The position numbers were made by a program, and so were the translations under genes. The notes under the pieces are model-generated. The model saw only the letters and a program-made list of their open reading frames with translations. It was not told where the DNA came from and searched no databases. From Karstenula rhodostoma CBS 690.94 (taxonomy: Eukaryota > Ascomycota > Dothideomycetes > Pleosporales > Didymosphaeriaceae), in contig MU001511.1 in assembly GCA_010093485.1 (NCBI GenBank), positions 655,953 through 719,952 of the forward strand: DNA of 64,000 nt, read 5' to 3'. Positions 12,636-24,800 of the stretch are shown here, one piece after another. Position 1 is the first letter of the stretch. Every line of letters begins with the position of its first letter.

Positions 12636-14201
12636 CTACGGCCCGACTTTCTGCTTCAAGTGCTCCTCTCTTTTCCAAGCTTCGAAGTCAAACCCGAGAT
12701 CTCTGAGGCAGCGCACATCACGCCTGCTCTCGCCTAGCTTCAATGCTGCCTGCTTAATCATCGGGAACTGTTGCCTCGTCCACCTCTTCTCCTCATCCCA
12801 GAAAGGCGGCGTCTTCCCTTCGCCTCTCGTCTCACAATTTCTCGCACTCATGCTGATGCTGTATAATGCATTGATGTAATCAACATCCTCGGGGAATCCA
12901 AGATTATGAAAGCCTTTACTGCCTTTCGCTTGCAAAACGTCATGTTCCCAGGTCTTCATTTCTGCGAGAGTGGGTAGCGCTAAACGCCCAGAGAACACTC
13001 GCGCAACATACGCTGCCTGCGCTTCAGCGACGGGGAAGGGGACGATCCGCTGAGGTAGTGTCAGGAATGCCAGAGTGGGCTGAGGATGGTAAAAAATGTG
13101 TTGGTAAACGTTGCTTGTCCGTTCACCTGTGGTGGCAACAGGTTCTTCCAGGTCTTTTAGAAATGGGAACGAGTATTGGTAACCCGTGCAGAAAACGATG
13201 TGATCGACCTCGGTCTCTGCGTCTCCATTGACGAAGCGTATGGTCCTGCTATCGGCAATGAACTCAGCAATCTCCGGTCGATACGTAATGGATTCCGAGT
13301 CGCTGTGCAACGTTTTTGGCTTCTCTTTCTCGGAAACGATAACATGCGCTGCGAAAGTGCTAATCTGTCTCGATATGTCTACGCCCGACGCTGAGTTCCC
13401 CACGATGACGACTTTCTGCAAAGGGTTAGATGGTCTGTCGTTCGATCCACCTGGCGGGTTTCTGTCTTACCTTATTAGCATACGGCCTCGGACTCCTATA
13501 GTATTTTGAGTGCGAAATGACTCCTGGGTGATTAGCATCAAATTCGGAAATCCCCGGTATGTCTGGAATGAAAGGATCCGAATAGTGGCCGCTAGCGCAA
13601 ACGACTGCATCAAAGCTCTCTTCGCAGCTTGTTCCTGAGGTCAAGTCGATGTAACGCAATGTCCATTTCGTGTTTTGTACGCCAGCGCCAGTGATGAGTC
13701 GAACCCGTTCAATCTGGGTTCCGAGCTTTAGGTGAGATCTTATATCACCCGCATATTCCTCGAGATACCGCTTGACCGTGTCAAAGGGCGGAAACAGTGG
13801 ACAATCTGTTGGGAAAGGCTTATCGGTATAATTCATCAACGTGTGCGGGATGTTCGTTTCCAGGGCGTCATATATCGGAGACGGAAAGACTTGCGTTATT
13901 GAGCCTGTCTGTTTTCGCGTAGAGACTGCTCGCTCCACGGATCCTGCGGGTTTTGTTCTCGGTATGGTGAGGTCCGATTGGTGTTGCTTGGACACATTGC
14001 CAGTGAAGTTCCAGACCCCGCCTACTTCATGGCGTTGCTCGAATGCTACGATACTGTCGAAGCAATTCTCAGCCTTGAGATATCTATATCATGTTAGCGT
14101 TCCGCTTATGGACCAGCGTGAAGAACGTACTTCACCGCTGCCAAACCAGCGGGTCCAGCGCCGATCACTGCCACGGATTTGATGTTCGTAAAGGATCCCA
14201 T
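12636..14201 (-). CDS. flavin-containing monooxygenase (FMO-like)
   Basis: Three exons (14131-14201, 13471-14083, 12636-13415) join in phase to 487 residues. The FAD-binding loop GAGPAG is at residues 14-19 and is split from the rest by the first 47-bp intron. The NADPH loop GNSASG is at residues 234-239. Between them lie the FMO family signature (HPGVISHSKYY) and ASGHYSDPFIPDIPG. These features place it among class B flavoprotein monooxygenases that oxygenate soft nucleophiles such as amines or sulphur. It is expected to be soluble or loosely membrane-bound. It is divergent from the MFS gene at 14,563 and sits between the NRPS-like and dipeptidase genes, so a tailoring role in one pathway is plausible but unproven. 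Confidence 0.9.
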
Positions 14202-14562
14202 GTTTACACAAGTGTCTAACAGCAGCTTACCTGAGATCAAGAGAATTCCTCGTGCGACCACGTGATGTTAGAAATTGAGGTGTCGTGGGTGCGGTGACTC
14301 GTCTTTGTATGGCGCCATCTGGGGAATGACTCAGATCGGACGCTATAGCGCATCTGGTAATTAATGTCGGAGAACCCGCCACCTGCAAACATGGTCGATC
14401 GCCCAATCCGCGCCGTACGCATAAACTATATTGTTGCTGTGATTATAGTCCGGATTGCGTGCTCGTATGTCTATCAGAAAGAGCTCAAAATGAAGTGCAT
14501 TCCAGCCCTCTTCGAACCACTCCAGCGGATTTGTCTTGCAGATAACCTAGTGTTTTACCAAG
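14202..14562. promoter_or_regulatory. divergent promoter between FMO and MFS genes
   Basis: A 361-bp shared upstream region. It contains CGG-AGAAC-CCG at 14368-14378, an inverted half-site pair of the kind bound by Zn2Cys6 dimers. This is a motif match only. Confidence 0.35.
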
Positions 14563-16164
14563 ATGTCGGATTCGAAGAGTCTTGACAAAATCGACACGAT
14601 TGTCGACGAACGTGCAGTCGGCCATGGCCCTGCCAAAGTACCATTGAGAAAACGTATCCTGGCGGTTGTTTGGGATTCATTGGACAAGTCGCCAGAAGAA
14701 AGAGCTTTTATCGCAAAGATCGATTGTGAGTTGCACGCGGAATTCCAAAAAGCTTCGAATCGCTAACTGTTGCAAGTCTGGATCTTGACCTACGTCTGTA
14801 TCGCTTACTTTGTGAAGTACCTCGACCAGACAAATGTTAGTCTTCACAGCTCCTGATTACACGATTCCCTGCTGACTCCGACCAGATCAGCAATGCCTAC
14901 GTTTCGGGCATGAAGGAAGACCTTCACCTCACCGGCAATGACCTCAATTACCTCACCACATACTGGACCATTGGATACATTATTGGACAGATCCCTTCTC
15001 AGTTGATTTTGCTCAAGATCAGGCCCTCGATCTGGCTTCCTACACTGGAGCTGATCTGGGGTTTCTTAGTCATGGGTATGGCTGGGGCCAAGAATGTGAA
15101 AACACTTTACGCTTTACGCTTCTTCATCGGTCTACTGGAGGCATCCGCATATCCTGGCATCATGACTTTATTGGGGAACTGGTACACGCCTCAGGAGCTT
15201 GGGAAACGCGCTTGTATCTTTCAAGCGTCATCTTCTGCGGCACAAATGTTTAGTGGATATTTGCAGGCCGGCCTTCTGCGAATGGACGGCAAACACGGAA
15301 TTGCCGCCTGGCAGTGGCTCTTTATCTTTGATGGTAGGACAGCAACAGTCTCAATATCGACGCTCGAACGATACTAACTGAGTCCCAGGCATAATCGGTG
15401 TACCAATAGCGTTATACGGATACTTTGCCATCCCAGATCAGCCCACAAGCAGTAAAGCAAAGTGGCTTCCACCTGCGCAAAAGCAGATGGCCATCGATCG
15501 CATGGAAGCCTGCCGCCGACGGCCCGTCAAGCGCCTCACTCGTCGCAAAGTCAAGGAAATCTTCACATCCTGGCCTCTTTACTTCTTCTGCGCCATCTTC
15601 ATCGCGCACGTGCTCGGCATTCGTATATACAGCTACTTCAATGTCTGGCTGAAGTCGACCAAGAAGTGGAGTAAATCGGAGATCAATCTGATTCCCACCG
15701 CAGGCTACGGCGCGCAGATTTTCTTTACGCTCGCCTATGCATGGACGTCGGATGCTATTGGCATGAGATGGCCCGTCATTATCGCTGCTTGCATTCCTGC
15801 GCTTATTGGCTGCATCATCCTTTCTGTCTGGCCTGAGCACAATATACCTGCCATGATGGCAGGATGGATTCTCACATTCCTGGAAACTGGTGCTGGAGCT
15901 CTTATCATCACATGGATCAACGAAATCTGTTCCGAGAGCGCGGAGCACAGGATCGTCATAATTGGGGTCGTAGAGGCTATTGCCTTCACTTTCCAGGCCT
16001 GGGTTCCACTGTTGATCTACGACACAGGAAAGGCACCGCATTTTCCCATTGGGTATCAAATGGCGGCTATGTTTTTCGCTCTGGAGATTGTGCTTACGCT
16101 TTGTGTTTGGCAAATCCATAAGAGGTATCCGGTGAAAGGCGCTAAGGAAAGTGACTCGGAATAA
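14563..16164 (+). CDS. MFS transporter, allantoate permease (Dal5)-like
   Basis: Four exons (14563-14725, 14777-14835, 14886-15333, 15389-16164) give 481 residues. The first membrane span reads WILTYVCIAYFVKYLDQTN. GQIPSQ follows in the second span, then EASAYPGIM and GKHGIAAWQWLFIFDG before the central loop, all family marks of fungal anion:cation symporters. The C-terminal half has six further hydrophobic spans. It is the second carrier of this family within 15 kb and is divergent from the FMO gene. With the M19 dipeptidase directly downstream, import of a small peptide-like compound or export of a product are both possible. The substrate is unknown. Confidence 0.9.
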
Positions 16165-16589
16165 ATCGGGTGAGCGTTCGAAGCGATTACATACATATTG
16201 AACGGACAAGTACAAGGGCGTACGCCACATGAAGTAAAATTTCCCAAATAACTTACATCGAATGAACTAGTAGCAGAATTCTGCGCCAATACATCCAATG
16301 TCGTCCGATCCCGGTGACCTCTCCACCATTCAATCACAGGCGACTTCTTACACATGTTCGTCATGGACATCGGGTAAATGTACCCACATTGTAGCACGCA
16401 ATTGAAGATAAGAAGGTGTAGCGTCGCGCTAAGACGCAACGGGTCCGTAAGTCGGACCATTAATTTCCTAATACAGCTAGAAAGCATCCGACAAGACTAC
16501 AATGATCCCTGTAGCTAAATACTTCGTCAACGGGTTTTACTTGTCTTTCTCAACGAACATCGAAGGAATTCATCGACACTCTTTTCACC
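16165..16589. other. intergenic between MFS and dipeptidase genes
   Basis: A 425-bp promoter-sized gap ahead of the dipeptidase. I see no gene in it. Confidence 0.5.
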
Positions 16590-17647
16590 ATGGTGACCGA
16601 ATCGGAAGCCCGCGACCTCTACGCATCGACACTGCACTTCGATGGTCTCAACATCTGCAACTTCTCCCGCGAAATCTTCACTGCCTGGCGTGCCGGCGGT
16701 ATCGATGGCGTGAGCTGCACATGCGGGCTCTGGGAAGGATTCAGAGCGTCCATCGCCAATGTCGTGCAGTGGAAGAAATGGTTCGAAGAACATTCCGATC
16801 TCATAATGCAAGCGCATACCGTTGCCGACATCCGAAAGGCGAAAGAGCTCGGGAAGACAGCCGTGCTGCTGAGTTGGCAAAACACGGCGGGCATCGAAGA
16901 CCAGCTTGACTACCTGCGCGTGTTCCGGGACTTGGGTGTACGCAAGATGCAGCTGACGTACAACACGCAAAATTACTCTGGCGCCGGATACACCGAGATC
17001 AATGACAGTGGGTTGACGGGATTCGGGAGGGAGGTCGTCACTGAAATGGCGAAGCTGGGAATAGTGTGTGATCTCAGCCACGTCGGTCCGAAAACCACGC
17101 GTGACGTGATTGAATTTGCTCCAGAGGGCAAGCCACCTTGCTTTTCACACATTCTCCCAGGAGGTATGAAAGAGCACACCCGCAACAAAAGCGACGAGTT
17201 GATCAAGCTGCTTGGCTCGAAAGGCGGATTTGTCGGTCTCAGTCAGTTCGGTCCACACATGAAGAAAGGCAACGACAGCACTATTGATGACTACGTCGAA
17301 GCGCTAGAGTACGTCATTGAATTGATTGGGGAGGATTTGGTAGGCATCGGAAGCGACAGTAGCGAGGGTCACGGTCGACCGAGCGATTTTATGGCGTGGT
17401 GTAACAAGGATAAAGGCTATGCTCGCCAATTGACGCCGTGGGGTAGCCAGAAGGTCGTAAAGCCGTTAGGAAAGCTGGAAGACAGGGCTGAGTTGGGTTT
17501 GGCAATGGCAAGGAGAGGCTGGAGTGAAGAGAGAATGAAAAAGGTGTTAGGTAAGACAACATCAAAGTCCGTTTGCCAAACTCTATTTACTGACCTTCAC
17601 AAGGTGAAAATTGGTTGCGATATCTGGAGAAGATACTAGGCAGCTAG
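16590..17647 (+). CDS. membrane dipeptidase-like protein, peptidase family M19
   Basis: Two exons (16590-17550 and 17604-17647) give 334 residues. Using the 53-bp intron restores the usual family ending GENWLRYLEKILG, whereas reading on gives an unrelated tail. Zinc-site marks are the HFD near residue 16, IED after WQNTAG, DLSHVG and SHILPGG, in family order, and GIGSD lies near the C-terminal active site. M19 enzymes cut dipeptides, and in fungi some act in secondary metabolism, for example GliJ, which removes glycine from a glutathione-derived conjugate. No signal peptide is visible, so it is probably cytosolic. Its place beside an FMO and an NRPS-like gene recalls such pathways, but no glutathione transferase or thiol oxidase is present here. 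Confidence 0.88.
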
Positions 17648-18852
17648 TACAAGGCGGCCCCCCTCCACCTGCATGAGCCATTGGCTACAATCCAGGACTA
17701 GCTTCCTGAGAGGTTAGCTACAATCAATGCTTTTACGACTGTGAATCGTGTCCACGATGTTTGAGCTTCTGTTGGTATTTTTTTTTTGGAAGGGAAAGGC
17801 AAGATCCATGTTTGCAATGCCCAGTCTGTCATCTTTATCGCGAACAGAAGCAGGACGCAGGATATAACAGACATTTTTGCATGGCTTAGCGGGACCAATG
17901 AGTCAAGCGGTTATCCCTCTAAGCGCACTCTCAGCGCTCACCGTCTATTTGGAATCTCCTATGTACGACTGCCAGATACAGAACTACAAAACGGCCGATA
18001 GCCTGGTCACCACGCTAGGCTGATTGCACGATATCGAGAGCCGTGCTTTGCCTTCTGCACCGATCTGGAGTCGTGGTTGTTATTACTTTGATCCGTTCAT
18101 CCATTCGACAGATGATTAGAACGTGCGCAGGTCGAGAGACACCAAGAGAGTAGAATAGTTATAGTCCATGAAAAACCAACGGACGCATCCATAGCTCTGT
18201 ATTTTGGAAAGCAACGTCTAGCGCGATCTGCATACGGGATCGATAGTTTCCGTTGATATTACATGCCACGCCCAGGCCCAGTAAGCCCGTCGCCCCTGCT
18301 CCAGCTTGTGGAGAACTCCGCGGATGATCACAGCTAGCAGTATGCTTAACGATTCAAGCTTTTTCATCACGATTGTGATTCGCTAATCGTGCGAAACAAG
18401 ATGATCGCCCAAACATGTGGCGTTCATGACACCTGCGCTAAGCCCAATGGAGTCACGATCGTGCTCGGAAGATACAGCTTCCGAGGGACATGCCTTTGAA
18501 GTCCCCGTGTGTTCGATTCGCGCAGACCTCTTTTGAGAAGGCCTTCCAGAGCTATGAGAAATTGGTTCATGCTGATTGGTCGTAGAACGCGCCGGAGGCG
18601 AACCATCCCGATGACATTCACGATGGTTTCCATTTCGGGACAAGGAGCACGTTGGCAACACGGATTCGGCCACACTCTGGGCAGACCAACATGCTTTGAG
18701 ATGTAATGAGGGGTTAGTCTATGGCCGATATCAGCGTCAGAATTATCCATCGGCACGAAGGCGTTGAAGGGGTGCAATGAATGCAGGATTCAAAAGGCTG
18801 ATCAAGTACCACCTTGTCTGCCATCCTTCACTGTAATTCATCCTCTATCATC
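17648..18852. other. intergenic, no supported gene
   Basis: About 1.2 kb of normal composition. Minus-strand frames at 18,383-18,777 overlap one another and lack recognisable motifs, so none is called. Confidence 0.45.
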
Positions 18853-19810
18853 ATGCGCTCCTTCAAGTCTCTTGCCCTCATGGGCTGTGCCGTTGCGGCT
18901 CAGAATATGTCGGTGTGCGATAAATACACCACAGCGCTCCTCATGGAGAACAACGCCACAAACCAATACACACTGCTGACACTGCTTGTCAACACTGTCG
19001 TCATTGGCAACTACACCCAGCCAAACAAGAATGCCGTCCCAGGAATTCTGGCCAAGGGCACCTACGAAGGCGAAGACGTCAACCTCCTGCCCTACTTCGA
19101 CGGCACCCTGAAGTCAAGCAACCGCGGTGGCTCCTCAGGGGTTTCCATCAACTTCCTTGACGGCGGAGGTGCTGCCCCGTTGATGGAAAACAAGCCCGCC
19201 AACAACGAGACGTCCAACCAGTAGTAAGTTGACCCAGGCTTCACTTACCCTCCATCGCCATACTGACCAGTGCAGCTTCCTCCTCACCCACCTCTACCAA
19301 TTCTTCGGCAAGCTCCTCGCCTGCTCCACCTACGGCTCCATGGGCTTCCCCGCCTACGCCGGCCACGACATGGCCTCCGCCCACGCCTTCATGAACCTCG
19401 ATCCCTCCGAGCTCGGCTACTTCATCCAGCAGGTCGGTCTCGCAGCCACCTCCTTCGGCGTTACTGAAGAGGATGTCACCGCAGTCGCGACGGCCCTTAA
19501 TAAACTCTTCGGGTACAGGTGCAGCCCGCCTACCACCGTGATACCGGAGCAAGGTGCTACCCTCAACAGCATCTGCCAGAACGATAAGTGCCCGCTTGAC
19601 GCTATGGCTACGTGTGCTGCGTACCCGAACAATGGAACGGCGATGGAGCCAAAGCCGGCGAGCATGTCGAATGGGACGATGCCGTCTTCGACTGGAATGA
19701 GCCCTTCGGCTACGTCGACGATGGGTGGACCGTTCATGGGAGCTGCTGTGTCTGAGCGTGTAGGGTATGCGGCGGTGGTTGGCGGGTTGGCCCTTGCGCT
19801 TGCTTTTTAG
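18853..19810 (+). CDS. secreted, probably GPI-anchored protein with truncated-globin-like core
   Basis: Two exons (18853-19223 and 19276-19810) give 301 residues. Residues 1-16 are a signal peptide ending VAA before Q17. The C-terminus is Ser/Thr/Pro/Met-rich, followed by a hydrophobic tail (VGYAAVVGGLALALAF), as in GPI proteins. Residues about 124-190 read like the second half of a group I truncated haemoglobin: a HLYQFFGKLLAC helix, then PAYAGHDMASAH, whose last His (160) sits where the haem-binding proximal His lies, then NLDPSELGYFIQQVG and GVTEEDVTAVATALNKLFG. The first half has NLLPYFDG but also a Gly/Asn-rich insertion. Several NxT/NxS sites fit secretion. The globin relationship is my inference from pattern, and haem binding is untested. 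Confidence 0.7.
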
Positions 19811-20516
19811 GAGGCTGGAGATTTGAAACTTTAATAGTGACACCGAATATATTTGTTTTCGTCCGAAGAACGAAATCGTTCCTGCAGGTGAAAAGATGAG
19901 TGATGTTGTGTAGGCTGAGTCGCACGTGGCATTCTCAAATGTAAAGAGACTCGTTGATGTCAAAGATGGGTTACTAGATGATATGCCACAGCAAAAAACC
20001 GAGACATGTTTGCGCTACGGCAGCAGCGTCGTATCAGAGATTGTAGCGAGGCTATGGTGAAGTAGTTCTCTGCGAAGAACCATCGGCCCCGGGAGGCTGA
20101 AAATCTCCGATTGCACCGGTTGATTATTGCCTTCACTCACCAGTTCCTTGGGCTGGGTGACCATTGGGGCCAAAAGATGCAGGTTTCATCGGGATACGGG
20201 CTGAAGTATCCGTGTAACATACATGCCTGCGGCGCAAGTAATATGGATCTGAGGTCCAGCGGCCATCGTCGTGTAGTGTAGCGGGAAACCGGCACGCCCA
20301 AAGCGATCAAGCCCATGTACCGGTAGCTGTTCCTGAGCCCAGTGTACTCGCCTTTCGACGCGTGTCCAAGAAACAAGGCCCCATTCGGACATGGGTCGAT
20401 GTGCTGGGAGATGGTGATTTGGTGTGGTCGACGAGAGTTCACGCTCCACTGGCGATCGATGCCAAGTTGCGTCTAGCGGCTGCCTCAAAGCTTGTCGGGC
20501 TGCCCTGTTTTGGCGC
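19811..20516. other. intergenic up to the transposon insertion
   Basis: About 700 bp of normal composition 3' of the globin-like gene. Overlapping minus-strand frames at 20,137-20,533 have no recognisable domain. The region ends in the first target-site copy, AGGAACACA (20517-20525). Confidence 0.45.
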
Positions 20517-20525
20517 AGGAACACA
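20517..20525. repeat. 9-bp target-site duplication of TIR element 1, left copy
   Basis: AGGAACACA directly precedes the left end of the element. The right copy at 21086-21094 reads AGGAATATA, identical apart from two C-to-T changes of the RIP type. Confidence 0.75.
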
Positions 20526-21085
20526 GGATCCACGTCGCGGGCAGGCCTCTAAGTAATCGCGGGCAGGCCTGTAACTAAATCTAGTTAAGTTTTATATAGG
20601 CTAAGGAGCTATTTTAGAATACTATTCTATAAGATAAATTACTATAAAAAAAAGGTTTTTTTTAATAATTAAGCTATTATATTATTTAATATATAGATTC
20701 TTAGTATTAGTATTTTAGCTAGTATTATATATTATATATTATATCTATTACTCCTTATTATTAATACTAGCTATTACTCTTTATTAATTTAACTAATTAT
20801 ATACTTATTTTATATAGAAATTTAATTATAATTATATAAAACTCTATTCTTAATATCCCTAATATTAATAATAGTATTTTATTATTAGTAGAGTTAATAT
20901 AGGACCCTTTAGTAATATTATAATAACTCTACTATTAAGAAATATTATATATCTATAGTAAATTATATTATAATATAGTTTATTTATATAGTACCTTAGC
21001 CTATAGGACCCCCTATATATATTTAACTAGATTTAGTTATAGGCCTACCTATAATTATTTAGAGGCCTACCTATAATATAGATCT
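20526..21085. mobile_element. TIR element 1, Mutator-like, non-autonomous, RIP-mutated
   Basis: This 560-bp element begins GGATCCACGTCGCGGGCAGG and ends with the inverted copy, in which every difference is C-to-T or G-to-A. Each terminus holds a tandem pair of a 22-bp unit (CGCGGGCAGGCCT...). The internal part is AT-rich and matches the interior of element 2, and no coding frame remains. A 9-bp target duplication and long terminal inverted repeats fit Mutator-like elements. It is too short to encode a transposase, so it is a MITE-like passenger. Confidence 0.75.
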
Positions 21086-21104
21086 AGGAATATAGTATTA
21101 CTAT
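21086..21104. repeat. two abutting target-site duplications (elements 1 and 2)
   Basis: These 19 bases are AGGAATATA, then G, then TATTACTAT. The first nine are the right target copy of element 1 (left copy AGGAACACA). The last nine are the left copy for element 2 (right copy CGTCGCCAT at 30593-30601). All differences are C-to-T or G-to-A. Confidence 0.7.
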
Positions 21105-21212
21105 AAATTAATATTATAGGCAGGCCTCTAAGTAATTATAGGTAGGCCTATAACTAAATTAGACTAAGTTTTATATAGGCTAAGGAGCTATTTTAAAATA
21201 TTACTCTATAGA

Positions 21213-21458
21213 TATAAGGGTTAATTTAACCTAAGGTTAAATCCCCTTATAGGATATTTACCTACCTTTAAGTTTAGGCCTTATCTAGTAGCCTATATAT
21301 AGATTAGTTAGTAAATCTTAAATATCTAGTATATAGAGAGTTCCTCTCTAGAACCCTTTCTATCTTAGTATTTTAAGTTTAGTCTTAATTTATATAGTTT
21401 CTTCTATCTATTTAATTTTAAAAGTATTTACTCTATTTAGCTATATCCTAGCCTTATA
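21213..21458 (+). repeat. 5' LTR of the Ty3/gypsy element
   Basis: 246 bp, TATAAGGG...CCTTATA. It is the same length as the 3' LTR and differs from it by scattered substitutions, mostly transitions. Confidence 0.85.
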
Positions 21459-21562
21459 TTAAATTTAAGACCCTTTCTTTTAACTAGAGATTAGTAACTA
21501 TAATATCTACCTTTAGCTCTTTAGGTATAGAAAGGTCTACTAAAATCCTAAAATTTTTTTAG

Positions 21563-21826
21563 GTTAGCTATTAAGGCGCTAGAATATTCTCTAAAATCCT
21601 TATTAAAGGCTAGCTATTAAGGTACTAGAATATCCTCTAAAGTCCTTATTAAAGACTAGCTATTAAAATACTAGAATATCCTTTAAAGTCCTTATTAAAA
21701 ACTAGCTATTAAGGTACTAGAATATCCTCTAAAATCCTTATTAAAGGCTAGCTATTAAGGTACTAGAATATCCTCTAAAGTCCTTATTAAAGGCTAGCTA
21801 TTAAGGCGCTAGAATATTCTCCTAGG
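21563..21826 (+). repeat. 46-bp tandem repeat, about six copies, in the retroelement leader
   Basis: The unit is about GCTAGCTATTAAGGTACTAG followed by AATATCCTCTAAAGTCCTTA and TTAAAG. Copies start near 21563, 21609, 21655, 21701, 21747 and 21793 with an exact 46-bp spacing. It lies between the 5' LTR and gag, and the copies differ mainly by transitions. Confidence 0.85.
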
Positions 21827-24800
21827 TTTTTTAAACTCCTTTAAAGACCTACTAATATTAGATACTTTTAGTAGAATTAACTACTATAAAGGTTAAATCC
21901 CTTTTAGGTAAAAGTATATACCTACTATAAATATACTAAAAATAATATATATACTCTTAGTAAATAGGCTTAAAATATAACTAACTACCTACTTATTACT
22001 TATACCTTATTTATCTAAACTTACCTTTTACCCTTATAATAAATATTAATTTATATAATATTTCTATTTTAGATAGCCCTCTCTCCCTATCTATTTTACC
22101 TCTAAATAGCTCTATACCTATTATACTACTACCTATAACTAAGTATATAAAGATAAAATCTCTAATACTTAAATAGTCTATTAATAGAGACCTAATATTT
22201 TTCTTTTAGAGCTATACTAGAACTTACTCTATAAGCTATACTACTAAAGTAATAATAGCTTTTAATTTTAATAAAGAAAACCTTAATAATATTTTAAAGG
22301 TAAATAATCCCTATTATAATATAATTATAAGTAAGATATTATATATACTATCCTAAGGTTACTTACCTATTTTAATATAAAAATAAATACTAGTAGCTAA
22401 AGCCTCTAATATATAACTTCCTTATAAACTAGAAGATCTACCCTCTTAGATTAAACTTTTTCTACTAGAACTAGGTATTTAGTTACCTAAAGGTATTAAA
22501 GAATACCTAGCTAATATTAGTAAGGTTAAAAAGGAATTAGGCCTTTATTAGAATCCTAGAACTAGAAATTATAAAGAGAAAAAAGATAACTTTAAGGCTA
22601 GTCTATAGGTAGCTAGGCTATAAGAGCTAAAGGAAGTATCTAAACTATATATAACTTTTACTAATATTAATATAATTATTCTAGACCTAATTACTTTAGA
22701 TAGAAAGTACCTAGAGATTTTAAACTACTAAGGCCTAGAGTTTACTACTACTTCTAATATATATATAGGCTATATTAAGGCTAATATAGCCTTATTTACT
22801 ATAAAACTATAGCTTATAACCTTATCCTAATATATATATAAAATATAGGACTAGTAATAAAAACTAGTCTAGTAAAATACTAATCTAAATAATAAAATTA
22901 ATATTATAATAGACTCCTAGATATAGACTTAGAAGGAAAATAGTTATCTATAAACTAAAATTATAAAACTAAAAAAGACTACTAAGGCTAAGAATTAACT
23001 AATATAAATAGTAATTAGTAACTTAGATAATAATAATAGCTTTAAGTTATTCTACTAGTTTAGTACTTTCCTTACTAAGCTAGTACCTACTATTAAATAT
23101 AATACTAAACTAGTTACTTTAAAGATAAATAGTTAGTAAGGTATAGGCTATTCTATTATAGATTAATATATCCTAAAAGTAAATACCCCTAATAAACTTT
23201 CTTATAAAGTACTAAACCTTTACTATATAAAGTACTAAGCTTACTAGAGTAAATACCTATCCCCTAAGGTTCTAGACCCTAATAAGTTTAATAGTAATAA
23301 GACTTAGTTTAAGCTATAGTTTTATTTACTAGAGGTTAAGATTAAGTCTAATATAGACTACTTTTAGTAAGATATTTCTAAAGAATATACTATAGCTATT
23401 ACTAATTATATTAATATATAGCTAAAAGACTATACCTTTAAAATTTTTAATATCTAGAAATAGTAGTAATTAACTATATCTCTTATAGATCTATATAACT
23501 ACCTCTAAGCTATATTTATACTACTAAACTAGAATATTAATACCTATACTAATCTTTAGAAAATAATACTTCTATCTAGAGAAGATATAAACTTATTTAT
23601 TATATAGTATAATATATTTATAAACTAGGCTAGGTTTTATCCTAATAATTCTAAAGAGATACTCTATAAGAAGCTCTATATAAAGCTTACTAACTAGTTT
23701 ATCTAGAATACTATTAATCCTACTATAGACTATAATAAATTTTATACTATTATCTATAAGCTATATAAAGCCTATAAGTATAACTATTAAACTAACTATA
23801 ATTAATTTACTCCTTCTACCCTATACTATTATAAGGAGTTTTTATTATAAATAGTTATTTTAGCCCCTTATTATACTATAGGACTACCTAAAGATACTAT
23901 AGTAGAATTAGCTATAAAGTATTAATCTACTAACCCTAGATATAGATACTCTAAGGAATAGTATTATAAGAATTAGATATATTATAACTACCTTTCTAAA
24001 GACTATATCTACTATAATTACCCTATTAAACCCTATAATAAGTATACTATTACTACTATTATAAAAGTTTAAGAAGAGAATAAGGCTTACTTTTTCTTAG
24101 AATCTAGTAATAAATATACCTCTAATAAAGACTCTAAGTTAGACTTTAAATTAGAAAACTAGAAGTACTAGTTAACTCTAGGCTAGTACCCCTAATAGAA
24201 GTAGTAGGTATAAAACTAATTAACCTATAGAAGCTAGTATTCTACCCTAAGAAGTATTATACTAACTCTAAAAGTATTTAAATTCTTAACTTATTTAGGA
24301 AAATACCTTTTATACTTCCTATAATATTCTAAAATAATAGATATAAGGTTTATATATATAGTCTTATTAATTCTAGTATATCTATATATAATCTTATTAC
24401 CTTATAGCTAGAGAAAGTACTAAGGTACTAACTTAGTATTAAGTTAATATAACTTAAATACCTAATCCCTCTTAAGAGTTTTACTAATAAGAAGGCCGCC
24501 TTAATTAATTACTACTTTTAAGTAGTACTTAATATTAATAAATACCCTATAACTATATAGTTTATCCTATATAAAATAGGAGACTATAACCTTATTATAG
24601 AATAAAAATTCTTTAAAGATATTAAGATACTAATTAATTATTATAACTAGTACTTAATATAGCTAGATAATATATTATTATAGGTTATTACTCTACTTAT
24701 AATACTATACTACCTACTCCTACTAGTTAATAAAGAATACTAGTTTAATACTAACTAATAGGATACTAACTTTAAAAAGGAGGATATTTAATTTTAATAA

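Noticed and set aside
18383..18777. Minus-strand frame of 117 codons upstream of the globin-like gene
   Set aside because: Overlaps a second frame, has no recognisable motif and no plausible splice partners.
20137..20556. Frames at the left border of the transposon block, possibly a gene interrupted by the insertion
   Set aside because: Joining the two flanks without the transposons gives only a short frame that soon stops.
21563..21826. CRISPR-like appearance of the 46-bp repeats
   Set aside because: The copies are contiguous with no unique spacers, and the host is a fungus; this is a tandem repeat in a retrotransposon.
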